From Gonium pectorale (lineage: Eukaryota > Chlorophyta > Chlorophyceae > Chlamydomonadales > Volvocaceae), in the NCBI GenBank assembly GCA_001584585.1, contig LSYV01000047.1, forward strand, positions 271,465-335,464: DNA of 64,000 nt, written 5' to 3'. Under the pieces are notes generated by a model. That model was not told where the DNA came from. It searched no databases and saw only the letters and a list, made by a program, of their open reading frames with translations. Every line of letters starts with the position of its first letter. Positions within the stretch are counted from its first letter, which is position 1. The translations under genes were made by a program, and so were the position numbers. Positions 46,901 through 58,900 of this stretch are shown here, in pieces.

Positions 46901-49900
46901 GTCCCGTGACGCGCTCACACGTACCTGGATCATGTTGGCCGACGTCTGAGCGCTGAAGGCGGTCTGCTGGTTGGCGAAGCGCGCCTTGTCCAGCCCCTCC
47001 AGCGCCGCCTTGACGTACACGGTCTTGCCGGTGCCCGTGGGGCCGGCGAACAGCACGTGGCGGTGCGCCGTCACCAGCAGCGTCATGAGCGCCGTGTAGC
47101 GCAGCGTGTCCACGGTGGGCACGATGATCTCGTTGAAGGAGGCGCTCTCGGGAATGGAGCCCGCGGGCGAGCCGTCTCCGCCGCCGGTGGAGGCCGAGAG
47201 AGTGTCCATCCAATGGCGCCACGTGCAGCGCGGCTTGTCCCACAGGTAGTCGTACACCAGGCCCTCCTGCAAGTTGGGGGGGGGGGGCCGCGCACGCAGG
47301 TCAACAGCACTCGGCATGAGAGAGCGCCGGGAGGAAAAGGCGGCAAGCGTGGGCACGAAGTCCCAATGGGGTTCGCGGGACGGCATGGTCCGGGGCCCAC
47401 CTTTGGCAGGGGCATGTTGAGCTTAAAGCCGGGGTCCATGATCTCCATGCCGGGGCCCAGGTCAAAGTCGGTGCGCGTCATCTTTCGGTCCACCTGCGGG
47501 GCATAGCCGCGTGTGCTCGGGCGGGTCACTTGCAGCCTGGCCGCCTTCTCCTGCCCACAGGCGGCAGGGCCATAAAGAAGCAGCGTACGCACAACAAAGC
47601 ATTTCCGGTAGCCCCGTCCGCCCCCTGCCAACCGTGCCCTATCCGGTGCCCTACCGCACCTGCCCATCGAGCAGCTTTCGCAAAAAGTCGTTGAAGCGCG
47701 TGCGGCCCTCCGAGTCGGTGGTGGCGCCCACCGACCAGATCAGCGCGAACACGAAGATGCCGTCCACCTGCTTGAGCAGCTCACGGCCGCTCGGCGCCGG
47801 ACCCTGCGCCCGTGATGGGATGAATCCGTCGTCACGCGATGCATGATAGTGTCAACGTTGTACCAAGTATGCCAGGGATGGGGTCGGACTCGGCACACAG
47901 TTGATATGCGTGGCTGTAGCGCAGGGATGCTTTGCATTCGTTGACCGCCAACGCACGAATCCGTCGTGTGGTACCACACAACGGGCAGCGCGCCGCGGCC
48001 TACACACGAGCGCGTATACACGCACCTGCTGCGGGTCCCTCCACTCGTCCATCATGGACGACATGATGTTCATAAGGCTGTTGGGCAGGCTGATGTCGGC
48101 GGTGGGCACCAGCTCGCGGCAGTTCTTGCGAACAAAGGCCACGCAGGGGTCCACGAGCCATTCGAACAGCGTGTTGAGGTGGCCGCGCGGCCCGTCCTCC
48201 GTCAGGTAGGCGGGCTGCGCCGCCAGCCAGCTGTCGCGGAGCGGCCTGCACAGGCACAGGGCGGAGCGCGGGATGTGGACGAAGGTCAAGTGGGAAAACT
48301 TGTCGTATCGAACACTTTAGGCGACCGGAGTTAGAATAGTGCAACCCTGCAGAAATGAAAATGAATGTCCCCGTGTTAAGACGCCACACGCCATGCTTAC
48401 CTCCAGCCCAGCTGCTGGGGCTCCACGTACACCATGCCGCAACGCGACACGGTGGCGGGCGAGGCCACAGCCAGGTCCTGCACCTCGAAGATCATGTTCT
48501 GTGGGAGGAGCGGGCACACGAGGCCGGGCACCAGAGCGGCTCGGGACGCTAGATCGACAGGAGCCTCCTGTTCAGCGACCAAGATCCGCACAGATGCCCG
48601 AACCGCCCGCCCGCTCCCCATGCGCCCCACGCACCATTGCGGCGCTCATCTGGATAATTTCTCCGCTGTTGAGGCAGAGCTTCTTGTTGTCGTCCAGCAC
48701 CGTGTTCATGTTCTCAATCCACACCGCGTCCACGGGGCCATCGAACAGCACCCACTTGCGGTCGGTGCTGTGGAGGCGTGATGGGGGCATCGTACCACAA
48801 CAGCAAACGTTTCAGGCGCGTTGCAGCACGGCTATGGGCTCGTGGCGCTTCATTCCCGTGAGACGCCTGCCGCAGGATCTTTCCAACCAGTTATCACCTA
48901 GCGCGCCTTCCCAGTGGTACATTGGGGCGCAGGTTGACCGCACCTGGTGTCGTTGGCCGCCTCGCGGAACAGCTTGGCCAGCACGCCGTCCTTCCATTCA
49001 TGGCTGGCGACAGGCGGCGAGCAAGGGGGGATTTGCGCAGGCATGAGCGGTTGAGAGCGGCATGACAGGTTGCTGGAGCGTATGCCGGATTATTGTCTGA
49101 TCATCTTCCTAAAGGCAGCCGTGCCAGACGCTCCACCGTGTCCGAAGCCGACTATGGCTCTGCGCACTCACCTGATGGGGTCGAACTGACCGTACAGCTG
49201 ACCCATGGTGATGGACTTGGGGTTCATGATGCGCAGCTGGACCCTGAAGGGACGAGCGGGGGCGGGGGCGGGGGCGGGGGGTGGTTGAGGCGGACAGGCT
49301 AAGGGGGGCAGAGCACCGACCAGCTTGGCTTCCGTCGCCGCGTCTCTCCATACCTGTGCTCCTCCATGACTCCTGCGGCCTCCAGGTCCGCCAGAGCGCC
49401 CGCCAGCGCCCGGTACAGCGACGTCTTCGCGCCGTAGCTGTAGCCCACCAGCATGAGGCCGTGGCGCACCAGGATCATCTCGTACAGCTGGTGTGCCTTC
49501 TCCAGGAACACCGGTGTGGGCTGGAGACGGGGAGCGGGCGGGCGGGCGGGGGTGTCAATCAAGGTCAAGGCAGGACAACAGCTAGGGACGACACTGATGT
49601 GGAGGAGCGGATAGCTGCCGGTCAAGGCACCTCAGCGAGAAGACCAAACGGATGGAAGCTCCTCACAAGGGCGCAAGGACCTTGATTATGTGCCCCCGGG
49701 CCGTCTTTGGTTGCATTTGCATGGGCCCAATCACCTGCAGCTTGAGCTTGCCGCAGTTGCTGATCAGGCGCTCGTCCAGCGCGGAGTAGTCTGTGGGCGG
49801 CAGCTCCACTCCGGGGAACAGGTCCGACAGGATGCCGGCGAACAGCGGCAGGTCGGGCGCCAGGAACTTGGGCTCGTTCACGTCGCGGATGGAACGCAGC

Positions 49901-52900
49901 ATGAGCACGTCCTGCGGAGGTCCCGAACGGGGGCGAAAGCACGTGAACATGATGTACTAATCGGCAGCCCCGCTGTCCGGAATTCGCAGACTACCGCTAC
50001 GGTACTGCACCGCGGTGCGATTGCAGCAAGGCCTGGCCATGGCGCAGCCAGGCCCGCCGCCCACGCCGTGGCCGCCGGCTCCTCCCGCGTGCTGTCATCC
50101 CCTACCCCCTGCCGCCGCTGCTGTCGCACGCACCTCCATGGTGTCCGGCGAGCGCTGCTTGTTGGCAGCGGCCGCCCGAAGCACCGACATGACAGCGCGC
50201 ATGCCGTAGTCGTAGTGCGACTGGCTGGACAGCTGCTCGGAACAGAGGCGGTAGGTGGCAACCAGCTTGCGCGCCAGATCCCGCGCCAGCAGGTAGCCGC
50301 TGCTGTAGAGCATGATCTCGCTGATGAGCGCATAGTCGGGCACCATCATGGCCACGCTGCGGAACAGGGCCTGCGTGCAACGTGAATAAAAAGAGTTAGG
50401 ATGGGGAGAGTGAGGAGGCGGGGCAGGGGTAAGGGAACAAGGCAGCGCGGCGTGGGTTGGCGGCAGCGGGCACAGTGAACTGTGTCAGCACCGCACTCGC
50501 GCCGTGGTGCTTCCATCACTGGCAGGCGCCAATCGGCTCGTGTGGCCTGCAGCCGCTCTGGGGAGTCTGTAATCTGTATCTGTTTCTGGCAGGCGCGCAT
50601 TGCACACAGGGCGTACGCGTGTGCGGACCCTGTGGCCCGACGCACTAACCCTGTGTGTCAGCACATGTGGCGGGCCTAGCCTAGCACGCTAGCATATGCG
50701 CACCTTGAGGTTGTCTGGCAGCTCGGAGCGGCCGGCGTATCCAGGGTTCATGGTGATGAAGACCGAGAAGGTTGGTCGCAGGCTCAGCTTGGTGCCCTCA
50801 AACTCAAATGAGCTCACGCCGCTAGCCTTGGCGCGTTGCATGGTCAGGATCTGGAACGGGTGCAAGCGGAGGAGGGCCGGGCCATTAGTTCTCGGGCTCT
50901 GACGCCGTGGCTTTCCGGGCGCCATCTTCATAGCCTTCCCCTTTCCGCCCAGCATTCGGCGCCCACAGCACACAACCTCACGCACCACATCCCCTCTTGC
51001 ACCAACCAAGCTTCGTAGCCTCCGTCTTCGCCCCCTGCCCACCTGCTGCGCAATGACGGACAGCACCTCCAGGTCAATGCGGTTGAACTCGTCAAAGCAC
51101 GCCCATGCGCCGCTACTGGCAAGACCCTTGAAGAACTTGCCCATCGCCTGCGCAAGCAACACGGGTCTTTAGTGAGACTGCCGTAGGTGGTCCAGATTCC
51201 CAGTAAGACGGGGCGTGCCCCCCAGGGCCGACAGGGAGTGCAAGCACCGCAGCACTGAGCCCGCTTCCCCTTGCGCCCGCTAGCCGGCCGGCGCACCTGG
51301 TAGTCCAGTCCGTCGGAGCAGTTGAAGACCACGCACTGCATGGCGATGGCCTTGGCCAGATCCTTGGTGGTCTCCGTCTTGCCCGTGCCCGCAGGCCTGT
51401 GGGAGTAACGAGAACGGAATCCGGGGCATTCGAGCCACGACACGGAGACCAACCAGAGCAGGAAAAGGCTCAACTCCTGCACCTGCACAGACCCAGCATT
51501 CCTTCGCGCTAGTAGGCGACGTTTCGGGGTGGGCTCGGAGTACCCTTCGCCAAGTGCCTTGCAGCTCTTCGCAGTCGCCGCACTACATAAACACGTACGG
51601 CCATCCGCGGGGCCAGACCCCTCCCCCCGGACGCACCCCTCTGGCGCGCCTCCCAGGTTGAGGTGCAGCGCCCCCATGAGCGTGCGGTAGCAGCGGTCGG
51701 TGAGCGGCGTGATGACGAGGCGGGAGCTGTTGCCCAGGTACTCGTAGCCGTACTTGATGGCCGCGTTGATCATGCGCACCGTCACCTCGCCGCCCTCCCA
51801 GCCGTACCGCAGCTGGCTGCTCCACGAGAAGTCCGACTCGTTGGTCACCCCCGCGGACGCCAGCTCCGCCACCACGTCCCGCGCGTGCACGTCGATGACG
51901 ATGAGCGCCGACAGCGTCTTGCGGTCCAGCTTGGTCAGCTTGCCGCGGACCATGTTGACCACCTGCGGCGCGAGGCGGCCGGGCGAGCGCAGCCTTTCAG
52001 CTTGATGAGCAGCAAGGTGGCATGGGCTGCATCACATGGCCCACAAAGCCCATCCGCAATGTACGCCAGACACCAGCGACCCAACGCCCCGGTCGTCCGC
52101 CACCCACGCCCACCTTCATGAGCTCGTCGGTGCACTGCTGCGCGTACTCGGGCAGGGTGCCCCGCACAATGGCATCGCCCGTCTCCTTGGTCCAGTACAT
52201 GCAGTCCGCCGCGATGACCACCTGGCCCGGCCAGGCCGTCACCCAGCTAATGCGCGGCGTGCGCACGTAGTCGTTGAAGGCGCGGCGGATGGTGTCCTGC
52301 GGGGGACGAGGGGCGGAGGGCGGGAGGAGGAGGAGGAGGGCATGGTGCACAGCGCCGGCACGAGCACCGCGGTGGAGGGTGAGAGGGCACAGTGCACTTT
52401 TTTTGTACTTGCGGCCGCATCCTAGTCAGTTGTGCGCTGAGGAGTAAATTAATGGGCCGTCTGCTGCACTGCACGGCGCACCTTGAGCGTGGAGCGCATG
52501 GCGATCTCGCACTCGATGAGCCACCGCTCCACGTTGCCCAGGCTGTCGGACGGGTTGAAGGTCTCACGGAAGGGCACGCGCTCGCCCTCCTCGCTGAACA
52601 TGGCCGTCACGACGCCCGTGTTCTGGAGGAACGGAAGCGAAGAAGTTAAGAAGTTAGGGAGAGGTGGCGGTTGGCTCTTGGACCTTATACATGGCAGGAA
52701 GCACCATGTTGTGGCATGCACAAGCTTGCACCGCACGAGGTAAGGATGGACAGGCGCGAAGCGAGCGGTCCCAGAGACGCTGGAGCCGCCGCCACTGCCC
52801 ACAGCCTCACCTGGAACTCGAGCGCGTTGATTCCCTCAAAGATCTTCCGCAGGTAGGGCTGCACCCTCAGCGGGTCCTTGGTCTCCGAAAGGATCTGGGG

Positions 52901-55900
52901 AGCGGGGACGGGACAGGCGGGTGTTCTTCAGTGCCCCGAGAACCAGTCTCACGCCGGTAGGGTAACGAATGCATCCCTATAGCCAGCCAGGCAGCCCCGA
53001 ATCGCGAACCCAACCTGCACCCATCATCCCCAGTCACGGGCTGCATGGCAGTCACTTCAGACGTCATCTGCCCCCGGTCATCTTCTCGCACCTCAAGCAG
53101 CTCATCGTTTGAGAGGAAGTAGAAGCGCGGGAATGCCAGGCGCTTGGTTTCAAGGTAGTCGTTAAGGCCCTTGGTCACCTGCTCCAGCAGCTTGTTGGCC
53201 TCCGACAGGGCCTGCACGTGCCGGATTGTTGGAAGGCAGAAGCGCGAGTATTCACGATCGCGTTCGGGTTCAGTACGTGGCATTACAAACCAGTGACCCT
53301 GTGCTGCTGCTCGTGCTACCTGCTTGGCAACCTCCGACAGATCACAGCTGCAGTGCTCCCTATACGGCGCCGCCAGGATACACGCTACAGAGCCCCGGGT
53401 CCCGTTTCATACAACCTTCACACCAGTCCGCCGCGTCAACACACCTTGAGCTGCTCGTCGTCGGCGCAGGTGGTCAGCACCTCGGCATTCTTGGACAGCT
53501 TCTCCATCGTGCGGCGCCACGTGTGGTCCACAGCCTGGCGGGAGGAGGGTGAGCACATGATGTTGATACACTCATACAAATGACTGCAACCAGTCAAGCT
53601 GCACACCTGTCCTTCTAAAGGAATGTTTTGGGCTCCCTGTTTCGATTTAGCCCTGCCCCTGCCGCAACCACATCACGCGCCTTGAACTTGCGTCCTTCGT
53701 TCGGCATCTGCTGCATGATGTCCTCGCTGCCAAAGATGGGCTCCAGGTACAGCCAGCCCTGCTGGCAGCGGAGCCACTGGTCCAGCGTCTCCTGCAAGGG
53801 GTCAGGCGCCGCGGGCAACGGGTAGGGCGATCCGCTCAAGTGCCGGCAATCACGGAGAGGGTGGCGCTGCGGGTGATGCCTGGCTCCAGTTGACTGTCTG
53901 TGCTGGCATCCCTTCATCAGGTGAGGCTATACCTGCACTATCAGGCATCGACCCGCACCTGCGTGAGGCTGAGCTTGGCCTCCCACAGCCGCACGCGGTC
54001 CTCGAACGGCCCGATGTAGGGCGACGCGCGCATGGACTGCGTCTTGACGATCTGGTCGTCCAGCAGCATCTGCACGTCGTCCACGGCGCGCAGGATGGTG
54101 GTGCCCGTGTTGCGCCAGGCGGTGGTGTCGAACACCACGCCGGCCCAGTCGGCCTGCATCTTGTCCAGCGCGCGCTCCAGAGAGTACTGCGGGGCGGGAA
54201 GCGCGGGAGGCCGTCCCGGTCAGCTGAGAAGGACCTACACGCAGCCCAGCCCCCAGCGACCCGGCCACGTGGCCCGCACTACCGGTAGTGCATCGGCATC
54301 CGCAGGGGCCCCACACGCGTTAATCACCGCCACACGCGGCAGTCCTGGCCGCCCCCCGCTAGCCTCCACTGCTCCGCTCAGCCCCCCGCGCACCTCCTTG
54401 CTGGCGTACTCCGCGACCTCCTCGATCGCCGCCAGGTGCTTGGGCAGCCCCAGCTGCAGCGCGCGGCTGAGGCTGAAGCCTGCGTCCGCGCGCACCGGGA
54501 ACCCGGCCGCCGAGGAGATGCGCTCCCAGTGCCGGTCACGCAGGCCGGGGTTGCGCAGCGCCGTGATGAGCGGCAGGTGGACCTGGAAGTCCTCCAGCTT
54601 TGACCGCACGGCCGCCACCACGTCGGCCGGCTCCTTGTCCAGCTGCTTGGCCAGCTTGGCGGTGGAGCGCCACCAGCGGTCCACGTCGGTGGCGACCGCC
54701 TCAGCGTCGATCTCGGGGAAGGGCCCGTCCAGCCACTCGGGCAGCGAGCGGGTCAGCTCGCTGGCGATGCGCCACAGGTCAGCGGACGGCATGAACACCT
54801 GACGTGGGGCCGGGGGGGGGGCAGGGGGCGAGGAGGGGACGATATGCATTCTCACCAAGGAAGCCACGATGAGCTTATGCGGCCTGCCACGCGGAGCGTC
54901 CCCCCGCTAAATCGTCGGAGCCAGCTCGCAAGCGGGTCCCCGGTCCAGGCCCAATCCCCGGTCCCTGCCGGATCCCAGTCCCTTGGCGCATACGGGAACA
55001 GATTTGCCCGTTATCCTCCTAGGCCGCCGCAGCGGGGGGTATGGGCCGGTACGAAGCGGAAAGAGGCTACTGGGTACCGAGGTGCCAGGGGTGTGTCATG
55101 TCCCTGCCAGTCATCACCTCCGACCCTGTCAACCCCGCCAACGCAACCTGCCCACTCGCGCCCACGCCCCACCTTTCGGATCTCCTCCAGCACGGGGTAG
55201 TCTGTTCGCGGCAGGCCAAAGATCTCCTCCCGATTGCCGTATAGCTCAGCCAGATCCTGGTAGCTCTTCAGCCGGCCCTCGATGTCCAGCACGGTGGCCA
55301 TGCGGTCGTCCACCTGCTTGAGGTCGCCCATGGTCACGAAGCGCTCCACCTCGGCCTGGTGGGGCAGGAAAGGGAGTGGGGATGGGGGCAGGAACGCTGT
55401 CAGGCGGGAAATAGATTCACACACAAATAATGCTGGGTGCGGCACCAGCCGTCCAGGGACGCATTCGGCAACGGCCCCTGCACGCGATACGCTGTGACCA
55501 TCCCTGCATGCCCAACCCCTAGGGATCGGCCATCTGACAAACTCCGACGCCATCCGCCCATCCTCCTACCTGCAGCTCCGCCAGGTCCGCCACCAGCGCC
55601 GCGCTGTCGGCCTTGAGCTGCGAAAGGTAGCGCCCACGCCAGCGCGCCAGCTGGCCGCGCACCTCGCCCAGCTCCACCGCCAGGTCCAGCGGCCAGCGCA
55701 GCAGGCGCCAGTGCGTGTCGGCCGCCTCAGCGGCCAGCTCGTGCGCGGCGCCGTGCAGCACATCGGCGACGGCGCGGCTGGTGGCCACGGTGGCCTCGAA
55801 CTCGGGCATGCGCCCCTCCACGCGCTCCACGAACTTGTCCAGCTCGTCCAAGGCCTCGGTAGAGTCGGGCGCCTGAGGTGAGCCAGGGAAGGCCGGTGCC

Positions 55901-58900
55901 ACCGGTTGGGACAGCGGGTCCGGGGCTGCATGCTTGCCATCTAGTGTGCACCCATTGCCAGGTGCAGCCCTGATGAAAAGGCGAACGCAGCCATTGTGGT
56001 CGAACCTCTCCAACTCGAGCTGGTTTGCCGAAACCTTGCGGCAGCGACCGAGCTGGCATGTGCTGGATATGTGGCCCTCAACTACCGTATGTTCGTATGG
56101 CGCCCGTGGAGGTTGCCCTCGGGCTCCGGCCCCTGGCAGTCAGAGACGCTCCACTCGCACTCGGGTGGCCGGCCCGGGCCACCCGACCGCCGTCCCCCGG
56201 ACGCACCTGGTGCAGCCGCGTCACTATGGACTCAAACTGCTCCACCGCCGCCACGTTGGCTGCATGCCACATGTCCGCCTGCCACGCGAGCAGCGCGCCG
56301 CGGAGCTCGGCCGCCTTCTCCGCCAGCGCGTGTTGCGCGCCCGAGCAGTCCACCACAACCAAGCGGAACGTCACGCGGCCCTCCGCCACGGCCGCAACCT
56401 CGGCGCCCACCGCCGCCAGCCGCGCCACCTCGGCCTCCGTTTCCGCCAGGCTGTGCCCCGCCGACGCCCACTCGGCCACGTAGGTCTCCGAGTCGGAGCC
56501 CACCAGCCAGGCGAACTTTGCAAAGGCGGCCGCCAGGTCGGAGGGACCGACCAAGTTCTGCGGCCGCACAGGTCGGGGAAACAAGCCACCAGATCGGCAT
56601 GTGTTTCTAGGGGCTGAGGATGCTCTGGAGCTGTCGACACGACGGGGGGATCGTTTCCACACTCACAAGTCCAGGGCTGCCCGCAACATAACCAGACGTA
56701 TCAGTAAGTGCTCTGCCACCAGCTCACCAGGCCCTGCCCGGCCCCACCCTTGGCCCACCTGCTGGACGGTGGTCCGCACCAGCTGCCGGCCCTCCAGCGC
56801 TGCCGGGTCCGTGTTGGGGTCCACGGTGGGCAGGTACTGCTCAAGGGCCATGTTGACCACCTTAACCGATATATCGTCAACCCTATGCAAATGGCGGGTT
56901 GGGGAAATGTCGAAGGTGAGAGGCAGCGTGCGAGGTGTCAGGACTGGCTGTGCAATCCAGAGTATAGTCCAAACATCACGCGGCAAACCGGCATAACGTG
57001 AACGACCCAAACGTGCTCAATGCGTCTAGACCCCAATTCGACTGGAACGACAAACACTCTGCTTGCACCAGGCTCATAAGGCCGTCCTTCCACCCCCGGC
57101 GCTCACTTCGCGGTTGCCGCGATCATGTCGTCGAAGGTTGTGATGATGGTGCTCTCCACCTCGTACAGGTCCGGCACCAGCCGGATGCCGCCGTCCACCA
57201 CCTGCCGACCGCGCCACATGAGGGCGGGGGCCATGACGCGCCCAGCTCAGGTCATGGCTGGGTTACATGGCCCCGCATGGCGGCAGGCACGGAACCATAC
57301 AACGCGCACTTCCTGTGCACCGCTGTGCGGCCCGCCCACTACTGTTACCAACACCGTGGTCACTAGAGGAACACGGTCCCAGTCGGAGCCAGGAAAGGGC
57401 ATCTGCAGAGCGTCTCCATGTGTTTGGCCCAGATCGTGCTCACCTGCAGCGCCACAATCAGCAGCGGGGGCGGCCACGCTGCATGCAGGTCCTCGCCCCA
57501 CTTGGCGGGCGGCGGGTGCGTTCGCCGGAACCACCCGTTGGCCGACTCGGCCACAGGGCTTGCCTCGCCGGACTTCGGCCCGCCGTTAGCATCGCCGCCG
57601 TCGGCGGGCGCGGGGCTGAAGGGGTACCCCGCAAGCGCGTGCTCGCTCCCCACGTGCACGTCGTACTGCTGCCAGAAGTTGCAGCACGCCTTTATGGAGT
57701 TGAGCACTGCCGTGCGAAGCTGATCCGCCATCATCAGCGACACCATCTTGATGAACCGCATCACAGCCGCCTGGCTGAGGCCGAAGATGGTTATGGCTCC
57801 GTCAACGCCGGTGGCGGGTACGCCCATGGCAGCGGGCGGGGGCAGGCCGGCGGCGGCCGCCTCGGCCGCCATGAGGGCCATGATCTCGGGGTCGTCGCCC
57901 GACAGGATCCGCTCCACAATGGCAATCACCTGGCGTGGCCGAGGGTTTACGGCGCCGGTTAAGAGGCTGCTTCACAAGTATCCTAGACACAGCTGTCATG
58001 GTCACGGGTGCCGGAGTTGCAGGGCGTCAGACGAAGATCATCGCGTGCAGGCTCCGCCCTCCCAAGAGTCAACCTGACCGCTCCCCGATCCCCACGGCCG
58101 CAGCTCCCTCATGGCGTCATGGGCCACACCTTGATGGTCCAGTCGCTGCTGAGCATGTCCGCCACCTGCTCGCAGTGGTTCCGCTGCATGCGCGCATAGT
58201 CGCTGAGGCGGGCGGGAAGCGGCAGCTCCCTGCAGGGGCGGAGGCCGGGCAGCCACAGTAGATAAACACTCCTTCAACTTGGCTTCTTTGGAATGTCCCC
58301 GGTGAACGGCCTGATGCGCTCGACGCATTGGCGTCCGCCCATTCCCCATTTTTTAACCCCACACGTGCTCCATGTGTACCGCCACGTACCGCAGGTCAGT
58401 CACCGACAGCGCCACCCCGCTGATGTCCAGGTCGCGGTACATCTGCTGCAGGGCGCCAAGCAGCGCGGGGTGGGCCGCCACGGCGGCGCGCTTCACGTCC
58501 GCCAGAAGCAGCTCAAAGCCCTCCCTGCGGAGCCAGGGTGGGACGGGTTTACATACCCATAGGCCGCGGCCAAGGCGGGAACTCGACCCATACGCCGCGC
58601 CATCAGGCGCTCGGGACTGCCCACTCCGGATAGTGTGGCCGGTTGCAGGGCCTGCATGCCGGCGCATGGTTCGCTCTCCCCTGGCGCTGGTGAGCTCCAA
58701 GATAGGACGCCGGGCAATTTCGGGGGAGCGCTGGGGCGAACGCCCCAGGCTCGCGGCCACCCAGCCCCAGCCCCAGCGGCGCACCTGCTCACGTCCTGCG
58801 CCACCTGGTCCCTCCCCTCCGCTGCCGGGTGGTCGGGCTGGTTGGTCAGCACCACGCGACCGGGGCGCAGCGCCGACAGGTCCACGCAGCCCTGCGATGT

